A stretch of DNA of 5,705 bases from Betaproteobacteria bacterium (GTDB lineage Bacteria > Pseudomonadota > Gammaproteobacteria > Burkholderiales > SG8-39). The position numbers and the translations under genes are program-made. Shown piece by piece: positions 1 through 5,705 of the stretch. Below the pieces are notes generated by a model that saw only the letters and a program-made list of their open reading frames with translations, searched no databases and was not told the origin of the DNA. Location: NCBI GenBank assembly GCA_011391185.1, contig JAABRB010000127.1:1-5705 (forward strand), in the 5' to 3' direction. Each line of letters starts with the position of its first letter. The stretch's first letter is position 1.

Positions 1-1857
1 ATGCGTGCCCTGATCGCCCTTCTTGCCGGCATAGCCGCCACGGTTCCCGCCCTGGCGCAGGACATCCTCGAACCCGAAAAGGCGTTCAGGTTCTCGGCCC
101 GGGCCCTCGATGACCGGACCATCGAGGTGCGGTATCGCATCGAGAACGGGTACTACATGTACCGGGACAAGCTCGGGTTTGCGGCCGAACCGGCATCCGT
201 GAAGCTGGGACCTGCGGTGCTGCCTCCGGGGAAGATCAAGCAGGACGAGTTCTTCGGGAAGGTCGAGACGTACCGGGGCAACCTGGCCATCCGGGTTCCC
301 GTCGAGGCGGGCGCCGACAAGCTCAAGCTGGCGGTGACTTCGCAAGGCTGCGCGGATGTCGGAATTTGCTACCCACCCATGACCCAGCATGCCGAGATCG
401 TGCTGGCGTCGCTGTCGTCCACGATCGGTGGCGGGACGTCGTCGACGTTCTCGTCGGTCGCACCGGCGCCTTTCACAGCCGCGCCTTCCACAGGCGTGGA
501 CGCAAGCACCGGTCAATTCGTCGGACGACCGGTGCGCGGCCAGCTCGATGTGATCAGCGACGAGTCCACCGCTGCCGGCATTCTCGCCGGAGGCAGCTTG
601 TGGGCGATTTTTGGATTCTTTTTCGTTGCGGGATTGCTGCTCACTTTCACGCCCTGCGTGCTGCCGATGATTCCGATCCTCTCCGGCATCATCGTGGGCG
701 AGGGCCGCGAGGCGCATGACAAAGGGCGGGCGTTCGTGCTATCGCTTGCATACGTGGCCGGAATGGCGGTGACGTACACTGCGCTCGGCGTCGCCGCGGG
801 TCTTGCCGGCTCGATGTTCGGCGGTGCGCTCCAGAACCCATGGGTGCTCGCGTCGTTCGCCGCGATTTTCGTCGCGCTCGCATTCTCGATGTTCGGGTTC
901 TACGACATCACCCTTCCGTCCTTCCTGCACTCGAAGCTCGCGCATGCGAGCAACCGGCTGACGGGCGGGCACCTCGGCGCGGTCGTCGTGATGGGCGCCC
1001 TGTCGGCGGCGATTGTCAGCCCCTGCATTGCGGCGCCGCTCGCGGGCGCGCTCGTTTACATCAGCCAGAGCCGCGACGTCACGCTCGGCGGGACGGCGCT
1101 CTTCTCGATGGCTGTCGGCATGGGCGTACCGCTGATCGCGGTCGGCGTGACCGAAGGCGCGCTGCTGCCGCGCTCGGGGCATTGGATGAAGTCGGTGAAG
1201 AAGTTTTTTGGCTTCCTCATGCTCGGTGTGGCGATCTGGATCGTTGCGCCCGTCATTCCGGTCGTCGCGCAGATGATCCTCTGGGCGGCGCTCCTGATCG
1301 TCGGCGCAATGTATCTGCATGCGCTCGACCCGCTGCCGCACGATGCATCGGACACCACCCGATTCTGGAAGGGCGTGGGCGTGATCTCGCTGCTGGCCGG
1401 CGTGGCGCTTGCACTCGGTGCGTTTTCGGGCCACCGCGACATCCTGCAGCCGCTATCCGGCTTCCGCGCGGCTGGCCCGGCCGGTGGCGCGGGTACCGAG
1501 GTCAAATTCGAAAAGGTGCGCTCGCTAGCCGAGCTCGATGCCCGCCTGAAGACGGTCAGCGGGCCGGTCATGCTGGACTTTTATGCGGACTGGTGCGTGT
1601 CGTGCAAGGAGATGGAGCAGTTCACCTTCAGCGACGCGCGCGTGCGCGACAAGCTCGGAACGATGGTGCTGCTGAAGGCAGACGTCACCGCCAACAACGA
1701 TGACGACAAGGCGCTACTCAAGCGCTTCAATCTGTTCGGGCCGCCCGGGATCATTTTCTTCGACCGCCAGGGCCGGGAGATCAACGGCCTGCGGGTGATC
1801 GGCTATCAGCCTGCCGACCGATTCCTCGAGTCGCTTGCGCACGCGACGCGCCTTTGA
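1..1857 (+). CDS. dsbD: Thiol:disulfide interchange protein DsbD, full length
   Basis: DsbD moves electrons from cytoplasmic thioredoxin across the inner membrane to periplasmic partners such as DsbC and cytochrome c maturation thioredoxins. The 618-residue product has the complete three-part design. Residues 1-19 look like a signal peptide ending in ALA, before Gln20. A periplasmic alpha domain follows, with the redox pair C117/C123 in a CADVGICYPP motif and a DEFFG cap-loop segment at 82-86. A Ser/Thr/Ala/Pro-rich linker spans about 135-190. About eight membrane helices lie between 201 and 475 and carry the buried pair C219 (TFTPCVLP) and C342 (SPCIAAPL). A thioredoxin-like gamma domain from about 500 has C532/C535 in WCVSC. 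All six functional cysteines are present, so the protein should be active. The ATG is at base 1, so its ribosome site is outside the window; the signal peptide at the N-terminus supports this start. The gene converges on the dehydrogenase gene downstream. Confidence 0.96.
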   Translation: MRALIALLAGIAATVPALAQDILEPEKAFRFSARALDDRTIEVRYRIENGYYMYRDKLGFAAEPASVKLGPAVLPPGKIKQDEFFGKVETYRGNLAIRVPVEAGADKLKLAVTSQGCADVGICYPPMTQHAEIVLASLSSTIGGGTSSTFSSVAPAPFTAAPSTGVDASTGQFVGRPVRGQLDVISDESTAAGILAGGSLWAIFGFFFVAGLLLTFTPCVLPMIPILSGIIVGEGREAHDKGRAFVLSLAYVAGMAVTYTALGVAAGLAGSMFGGALQNPWVLASFAAIFVALAFSMFGFYDITLPSFLHSKLAHASNRLTGGHLGAVVVMGALSAAIVSPCIAAPLAGALVYISQSRDVTLGGTALFSMAVGMGVPLIAVGVTEGALLPRSGHWMKSVKKFFGFLMLGVAIWIVAPVIPVVAQMILWAALLIVGAMYLHALDPLPHDASDTTRFWKGVGVISLLAGVALALGAFSGHRDILQPLSGFRAAGPAGGAGTEVKFEKVRSLAELDARLKTVSGPVMLDFYADWCVSCKEMEQFTFSDARVRDKLGTMVLLKADVTANNDDDKALLKRFNLFGPPGIIFFDRQGREINGLRVIGYQPADRFLESLAHATRL

Positions 1858-1888
1858 CGTCATCAACCCGATGCGCGCGCGATCATGG

Positions 1889-1962
1889 CGGTGCATGACA
1901 CGCGCACCGGGGTCGGCGACGATCGGTCGCTTGCGTGACGCGTGCGGAATCGTTCACGCGAG
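1889..1962. terminator. Weak inverted repeats in the convergent dsbD/dehydrogenase gap
   Basis: The 113 bases between the two convergent stop codons hold two possible hairpins. One has a 6-bp stem (1889-1894 with 1904-1909) and a 9-base loop. The other has a 9-bp stem including one T-G wobble (1930-1938 with 1954-1962) and a 15-base loop. Neither is followed by a T-run on either strand, so neither is a classical intrinsic terminator. Their position between converging genes is the main reason to consider a termination role. Chance hairpins are common in sequence this GC-rich. Confidence 0.2.
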
Positions 1963-1970
1963 GGGCATCC

Positions 1971-2831
1971 CTAGACCTCTTTCGCGCGGGCGACCTCCGC
2001 CAGAAAGGTGTCGCGCATCACGATCGATGGCGCAGGTCGATCGAAGAAGAGCGCGAACGCGTCGATCGCCTGGCCGATCGCCAGCTCCTGGCCAGACATG
2101 AGGGCGGCGCCGGCACGCCGGGCCGCTGCGAGAAATTCCGTTTCCAGCGGCGTGTAGACGGCATCCATCGCCCAGGCGATACCGGCGAGCGATGACTCGG
2201 CGATCGGGCTCCCTGGAAACGCGTGCATGCCGACCGGCGTGGCATTGACGATTCCGGATGCGCCCGCGCAGGCGGACGTGGCGTCCGGTGCGACGTTCAC
2301 GCGCACCGCGGAGTAGCGCGTTCGCAGGGTGGCGGCCAATGCGTCAGCACGCGCCGGATCGATGTCCGCGATGCGCAATTCGTCCGCCCCGAGGCTTGCA
2401 AGTGCGTGCGCGATCGCCCGTCCCACTCCTCCCGCGCCGATGAGCGCCGCAACGCCGGGATTGCGGTTTCCGAGCGTTCGCTGCCAACCGCCAACGAAGC
2501 CCGAGTAGTCGGTGTTGTGGCCGATGAGACGGCCGTCGCGCACGACAACCGTGTTTACCGCACCCACTTTTTCCGCTGCACCTTCGACGCTATCAAGCGA
2601 ACGAAGAACCGCTTCCTTGAACGGGAAGGTCACGTTGAGGCCGGAAAAACCCGCGAGCTTCGCGCCCGTCAGCAGTTGCGGGAGCGAATCGGGACCGAAA
2701 CCGAGGACGTGCGAGTCGATGAGATGGTAGCGAACGTCGATTCCCAGGGCCCGGCCGGCGGCCTCGTGCATCGCGGGCGAGATCGAGCGCCCGATGCGTG
2801 CCCCGACAAGTCCCAACAGCGTGCGCTCCAT
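1971..2831 (-). CDS. aroE: Shikimate/quinate dehydrogenase family protein, probably NAD-linked
   Basis: This 286-residue protein has the shikimate dehydrogenase fold: a substrate domain followed by a Rossmann domain. Substrate-pocket residues are visible: S16 and S18 in SISPAMHE, T68 and the catalytic Lys K72 in NVTFPFK, N93 in GAVNT, D108 in GHNTDYSGF, and Q256 near the C-terminus. The dinucleotide loop is GAGGVG (132-137). The second Rossmann strand ends IADID, placing acidic D156 where classical NADPH-dependent AroE has an NRT-type motif. As I recall it, this acidic residue, GHNTD-SGF and PAMHE are shared with the NAD-dependent quinate/shikimate dehydrogenase of Corynebacterium glutamicum. 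The family reaction interconverts shikimate and 3-dehydroshikimate, or quinate and 3-dehydroquinate, in the cytoplasm. The symbol aroE marks the family; a biosynthetic role is unproven. The ATG has no good Shine-Dalgarno site, and no in-frame start lies just upstream. It follows the oxidoreductase gene by 49 bases and is probably co-transcribed. Confidence 0.88.
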   Translation of the reverse strand: MERTLLGLVGARIGRSISPAMHEAAGRALGIDVRYHLIDSHVLGFGPDSLPQLLTGAKLAGFSGLNVTFPFKEAVLRSLDSVEGAAEKVGAVNTVVVRDGRLIGHNTDYSGFVGGWQRTLGNRNPGVAALIGAGGVGRAIAHALASLGADELRIADIDPARADALAATLRTRYSAVRVNVAPDATSACAGASGIVNATPVGMHAFPGSPIAESSLAGIAWAMDAVYTPLETEFLAAARRAGAALMSGQELAIGQAIDAFALFFDRPAPSIVMRDTFLAEVARAKEV

Positions 2832-2880
2832 GGCTGGGGCTTGAAGATCCGCGCGGGTGGCCGGTGATGCTGCCCGGCGC

Positions 2881-3867
2881 TCAGGCCTCGCGCACCGCGA
2901 GCATGATCTTGCCGATGTGCGTCGAGGTCTCCATCAGCTCGTGCGCGGCGGCCGCCTCGGCGAACGGATAGGTCCGATACAGGTAGGTCCGCAGCGCGCC
3001 GGAGTCGAAGCGCGGCCAGACGTGCTCCAGGAGATTCTGCGCAATGGCTGCCTTCTGCTCGTTGGTCCGTGGCCGCAATGTCGAACCGGTGAACGTGAGG
3101 CGCTTGACCAGGATCGGCATGCAGTCGATCGACACCTTGCTTGGCTGAAGGAATGCGATCTGCACCAGGCGCCCCTCCAGTGCGAGCGATCGGATGTTCT
3201 TCTCGACATACTCGCCCCCGACCATGTCGAGAATCACGTCCACGCCGCGCTTTTCGGTCGCCTTCCAGAGCTCCGCGGCCCAGTCTTCATCCTTGTAGTT
3301 CCACACCGCGTCTGCACCCATCGTGCGGCAATAGTCGGCCTTCATCGCATTGCCGACCGTCGTGTACACGGTCGCGCCCCAGGCCTTGGCGAGCTGGATT
3401 GCCGCGAGTCCGATTCCGCTCGAACCACCATGCACGAGGAACGTCTCACCGGCTTGCAGTCGGCCACGTTCAATGATGTTGGTCCAGACGGTGTACCAGT
3501 TCTCGGGGAGCGACGCCGCCTGTTCGACCGTGAGTCCCTTCGGCACCGGCAGGCAGTGCACGGCAGGCGCTGCGCAGTATTCTGCGTAGCCGCCACCGGG
3601 CGTCAGGGCGCACACCACGTCGCCGGGTTGCCATTGCGTGACGTCCGGCGCGACTTCGACGATCTTTCCCGCAACCTCGAGCCCGATCACGGGCGACGCG
3701 CCGGGCGGCGGCGGATACTTTCCTGACCGTTGCAGGATGTCGGGCCGATTCACGCCCGCGTACTGCACCTCGATCAGCACTTCCCCGGTCTTGAGCACGG
3801 GTTTCTCGCCTTCGGCGAGCTTCAGTACCGAGGCGGGCCCACCCGCGCCATGGTCGATGAATTTCAT
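2881..3867 (-). CDS. PIG3-type NAD(P)H:quinone oxidoreductase (zinc-independent MDR family)
   Basis: The 328-residue product is a cytoplasmic medium-chain dehydrogenase/reductase like bacterial and human PIG3 (TP53I3, about 332 residues), expected to reduce quinones with NAD(P)H. From the chosen start, the N-terminal catalytic domain has AGVNRPDILQRSGKYPPPPG (37-56) and GLEVAG (62-67). The nucleotide loop is HGGSSGIG (146-153), followed by AAIQLAKAWGA. GSTLRPR (261-267) is another family hallmark. The zinc-ligand pattern of alcohol dehydrogenases is absent, as expected. The reading frame is open upstream to a GTG at 3921, which would add 18 residues. I prefer the ATG at 3867: it gives the usual MKFIDHG N-terminus and has an AGAAGG site ten bases upstream, whereas the GTG has none. 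The gene is preceded by a TATAAT box and followed by the dehydrogenase gene. The physiological substrate cannot be told from sequence. Confidence 0.92.
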   Translation of the reverse strand: MKFIDHGAGGPASVLKLAEGEKPVLKTGEVLIEVQYAGVNRPDILQRSGKYPPPPGASPVIGLEVAGKIVEVAPDVTQWQPGDVVCALTPGGGYAEYCAAPAVHCLPVPKGLTVEQAASLPENWYTVWTNIIERGRLQAGETFLVHGGSSGIGLAAIQLAKAWGATVYTTVGNAMKADYCRTMGADAVWNYKDEDWAAELWKATEKRGVDVILDMVGGEYVEKNIRSLALEGRLVQIAFLQPSKVSIDCMPILVKRLTFTGSTLRPRTNEQKAAIAQNLLEHVWPRFDSGALRTYLYRTYPFAEAAAAHELMETSTHIGKIMLAVREA

Positions 3868-3877
3868 GCGAATGTCG

Positions 3878-3884
3878 CCTTCTC
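3878..3884 (-). promoter_or_regulatory. Ribosome binding site deciding the PIG3-type oxidoreductase start
   Basis: On the minus strand this reads GAGAAGG. The gap to the ATG at 3865-3867 is 10 bases, slightly long but workable. It is the best Shine-Dalgarno match in the leader and supports the ATG over the upstream GTG at 3921. Confidence 0.6.
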
Positions 3885-3987
3885 GAATGATCTGCAACGC
3901 CGGTCCGGAGATCGGCAGCACGCCGCGTGAACGAGGTTGCCCTTCTGGCTGCGTGCCGGATCGCGGCGCTCACCGGCAGGGTGGCGA

Positions 3988-3993
3988 ATTATA
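3988..3993 (-). promoter_or_regulatory. Probable -10 element (TATAAT) for the oxidoreductase-dehydrogenase unit
   Basis: The minus strand carries a perfect sigma-70 -10 hexamer, TATAAT, followed by TCGCC, in an otherwise GC-rich gap between the DUF2721 gene and the oxidoreductase. No good -35 box is present: at a 17-base spacer (4011-4016) the hexamer is CTGCGG, and there is no extended -10 TG. Transcription would begin near 3980, leaving a leader of about 113 bases before the ATG at 3867. The intergenic position and orientation make a real promoter plausible, perhaps activator-dependent because of the poor -35. Confidence 0.5.
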
Positions 3994-4023
3994 CGAGGTG
4001 GGATGCGCAACCGCAGGCCGCCG

Positions 4024-4044
4024 TCCCGAGCACCACGATCGGGA
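4024..4044 (-). terminator. Small hairpin downstream of the DUF2721 gene
   Basis: A perfect 6-bp inverted repeat (TCCCGA / TCGGGA) with a 9-base loop begins about 24 bases past the DUF2721 stop codon and upstream of the TATAAT box. It sits where a terminator separating the two transcription units would be expected. The stem is short and no T-run follows, so intrinsic termination is doubtful. Confidence 0.2.
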
Positions 4045-4068
4045 TCATTGAACTGCGCGTCGCCTTGC

Positions 4069-4515
4069 TCACACCTTGAAGACGGCAGTGCCGATCCGCA
4101 GATGGCGCGTCGCCAGATAGACCTCTCGCAGGAGCGACAGGAGACCGATGGTGAGCACGGCCAGCGCAAGCATGAATAGCGTGCCGGCGACTCTGGAGAG
4201 ATCCACTGCCAGGAAGGCGCCGATGAAGAGTGTCATCACCTCGAGGCAGATCAGCAGCGCGCACGTCGTGCAGAACGTGATGCCGCGATAGGCCCAGCGC
4301 ACCCGGAGCGCGAGCACGAGCGACTCGTTCAGCGCCGCTTCGCGCGCTTCGCCTTCGAGCAGCGGCAGCCGTTCGCCAACCACGCGCGCCCGGTCCACCG
4401 CGCGGGCGACCCGGTTGGTCATCACACCCAGCAGCGCGCCGATCGCAGTGAGCAGGAAGACTGGCGCAACCGCCAGCTGGATGACGCTCGCGATGCTCGA
4501 GACGTGCGATTCCAT
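4069..4515 (-). CDS. DUF2721-type small inner-membrane protein of unknown function
   Basis: The 148-residue product matches what I recall of the DUF2721 family, best by its N-terminal signature SSIASVIQLAVAPVFLLTAI (6-25), followed by GALLGVMTNRVARAVDRARV. Hydrophobic analysis by eye gives three membrane segments, at about 9-31, 76-103 and 109-130. A charged stretch at 35-75 (NRVARAVDRAR, then an acidic LLEGEAREAALNE) lies between the first two. No catalytic motif is visible and no function is established for the family as far as I know. The frame also opens from a TTG at 4575, but that start would overlap the upstream gene by 40 bases and add a non-hydrophobic, family-atypical tail. The ATG at 4515 is therefore preferred. 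It lies 20 bases after the amidohydrolase stop and lacks a strong ribosome site, so translational coupling to the amidohydrolase is likely. Confidence 0.85.
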   Translation of the reverse strand: MESHVSSIASVIQLAVAPVFLLTAIGALLGVMTNRVARAVDRARVVGERLPLLEGEAREAALNESLVLALRVRWAYRGITFCTTCALLICLEVMTLFIGAFLAVDLSRVAGTLFMLALAVLTIGLLSLLREVYLATRHLRIGTAVFKV

Positions 4516-4535
4516 GTTCGCCGATCGCGATTCGC

Positions 4536-5705
4536 CTACGCGCGCCGCAGGTAACTCTCCGCCAGGCGCGTCCAATAGGTTGCGCCCAGCGGCAGGATGG
4601 CATCGTTGAAGTCATAGCGCGGGTTGTGCAGCATGCAACCTCCCTCGCCGGAGCCGTTGCCGATCCACGCATAGGCCCCCGGCTTGACCTGGAGCATGAA
4701 CGCGAAATCCTCGGCGCCCATGGTTGGGGGGAGATCGGTGTGGACATTCTCCGCTCCGACGATGTCCCGCATCACCTGCGCGGCGAACGCCGCTTCGGCG
4801 GGCGTATTGATGGTCGGAGGGTAATGCCGCTCATAGCGTACGGCGATCCGGGCGCCGTGCGCGGCGGCGACGCCTGCGCAAATACGCCGGATGCCTTCCT
4901 CGATGAGATCCTGCACCGCCGGACGAAAGGCGCGCGCCGTGCCGCGGAGAACGGCTTCGCCGGGAATGACATTGATCGCGTCGCCCGCATGAAACTGGGT
5001 CACTGTGATGACCGTCGCGTCCACCGGATTTGCGTTGCGGCTCACGATCGTCTGGAGCGCCTGCACGACCTGGCTTCCGACCACCACCGGATCGATCGTC
5101 TGGTGCGGCATTGCGGCGTGACCACCGCGCCCGGTGATCCGGATCTCGAATTCGTCCGACGATGCCATCATCGGACCCGGCATCACGCCGAACTCGCCCA
5201 CCGGCATGCCCGGCCAGTTGTGCATGCCGAAGACGGCTTCCATCGGGAAGCGGTCGAACAGCCCCTCCTCCACCATCACGCGGCCGCCGCCACGGCTTTC
5301 CTCCGCGGGCTGAAAGATGAAGTGCACGGTGCCGTCAAGATTGCGCGAGGCGGCGAGGTGCTTCGCTGCGCCGAGCAGCATCGCCACATGGCCGTCGTGC
5401 CCGCACGCATGCATCCGACTCGCGTGCCGGGAGCGGTGTTCGAACGTGTTGGTCTCCTGGATCGGCAACGCGTCCAGGTCGGCACGCAGGCCCACGGCAC
5501 GCGTGCTCGCGCCGACCGTCAGGGATCCGACCACGCCGGTCTGCGCCAGCCCGCGGTGTACCGTGATGCCAAACGATTCGAGCTTGTCCGCCACGATTTT
5601 TGCAGTGCGATGCTCCTCGAACGCCGTTTCGGGATGCGCATGGACGTCGCGCCGCCACGCGGTCATATCAGCATGCAACGCGGTGATCTGTTCGATGTTC
5701 GACAT
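4536..5705 (-). CDS. M20-family (M20D-type) amidohydrolase, hippurate hydrolase-like
   Basis: This 389-residue metallopeptidase-fold enzyme belongs to the group of hippurate hydrolases, N-acyl-amino-acid deacylases and IAA-amino-acid hydrolases, which cleave an amide to release an amino acid and an acyl group. By family comparison, the di-metal site is C101 and H103 in MHACGHDGH, E136 in FQPAEE, H162 in GMHNWP, and H360 in MLHNPRYDFND. E135 is the likely general base. RADLDALP at 74-81 and the lid-domain GRGGHAAMP at 192-200 are also typical. Length is normal for the family and no key residue is missing. There is no signal peptide, so it should be cytoplasmic. The ATG is the last codon of the window (minus strand), so its promoter and ribosome site are not visible. 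The DUF2721 gene follows 20 bases downstream. Substrate cannot be assigned; annotation pipelines often call such proteins hippurate hydrolase without evidence. Confidence 0.93.
   Translation of the reverse strand: MSNIEQITALHADMTAWRRDVHAHPETAFEEHRTAKIVADKLESFGITVHRGLAQTGVVGSLTVGASTRAVGLRADLDALPIQETNTFEHRSRHASRMHACGHDGHVAMLLGAAKHLAASRNLDGTVHFIFQPAEESRGGGRVMVEEGLFDRFPMEAVFGMHNWPGMPVGEFGVMPGPMMASSDEFEIRITGRGGHAAMPHQTIDPVVVGSQVVQALQTIVSRNANPVDATVITVTQFHAGDAINVIPGEAVLRGTARAFRPAVQDLIEEGIRRICAGVAAAHGARIAVRYERHYPPTINTPAEAAFAAQVMRDIVGAENVHTDLPPTMGAEDFAFMLQVKPGAYAWIGNGSGEGGCMLHNPRYDFNDAILPLGATYWTRLAESYLRRA

Noticed and set aside
739..1434. A 231-codon open frame antisense to dsbD, and a 287-codon alternate plus frame at 840-1703
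   Set aside because: Both lie fully inside dsbD, whose frame encodes a convincing complete protein. Their products are Arg/Ala/Pro/Gly/His-rich low-complexity sequences with no domain, typical of shadow frames in GC-rich coding DNA.
2223..2867. Plus-strand frame of 214 codons opposite the dehydrogenase, and a 289-codon plus frame at 2857-3726 opposite the oxidoreductase
   Set aside because: They are antisense to well-supported genes, are rich in Arg, His and Asp without recognisable motifs, and have no evident ribosome sites.
3989..4048. A 19-codon minus-strand ORF (MIPIVVLGTAACGCASHLV) with a lipobox-like TAAC, lying in the gap before the oxidoreductase
   Set aside because: It has no positively charged N-terminal region, no well-placed ribosome site and almost nothing after the cysteine. 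Its stop codon is part of the proposed TATAAT box. It is most simply non-coding promoter sequence.
3989..4747. A 252-codon minus-strand frame spanning the end of the amidohydrolase, the DUF2721 gene and the gap
   Set aside because: It runs out of frame through two recognised genes, and the translation is Arg/Ala/Gly-rich with no domain. It is a shadow frame.
1..5705. Possibility of a novel defence, mobile or biosynthetic system
   Set aside because: All five genes belong to recognisable families, base composition looks uniform by eye, and there are no integrase, transposase, toxin, nuclease or repeat-array signals. Only DUF2721 lacks a known function.

Overview
The window is a compact, GC-rich chromosomal segment. 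Gene content, codon preference (mostly G/C at third positions) and protein flavour suggest a Betaproteobacterium (Burkholderiales, Rhodocyclales or an uncultured relative). That placement rests on family recognition only; there is no rRNA or other taxonomic marker here. Five complete genes fill nearly all of it. I see no mobile element, CRISPR array, tRNA, rRNA or long repeat.

Layout: a plus-strand dsbD (1-1857) starts at the first base of the window. It encodes the full-length inner-membrane thiol:disulfide interchange protein, with all six redox cysteines. It converges on four minus-strand genes. In transcription order these are an M20-family amidohydrolase (5705-4536), a small three-helix membrane protein of the DUF2721 type (4515-4069), a PIG3-type NAD(P)H:quinone oxidoreductase of the zinc-independent MDR superfamily (3867-2881), and a shikimate/quinate dehydrogenase-family protein (2831-1971).

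The minus-strand genes probably form two transcription units. The amidohydrolase and DUF2721 genes are 20 bases apart and look translationally coupled. About 200 bases separate the DUF2721 stop from the oxidoreductase start. That gap holds a perfect TATAAT -10 hexamer facing the oxidoreductase, which with the dehydrogenase (49 bases further on) would make a second unit. The 113-base convergent gap between dsbD and the dehydrogenase contains only two weak inverted repeats with no T-run.

The genes do not form an obvious single pathway. DsbD carries cytoplasmic reducing power to the periplasm. The amidohydrolase and two NAD(P)-dependent oxidoreductases are cytoplasmic metabolic enzymes. The most interesting point is that the 'aroE' gene resembles the NAD-linked quinate/shikimate dehydrogenase group rather than classical NADPH-dependent AroE. 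I find no convincing undescribed multi-gene system; this looks like ordinary core or near-core genome.
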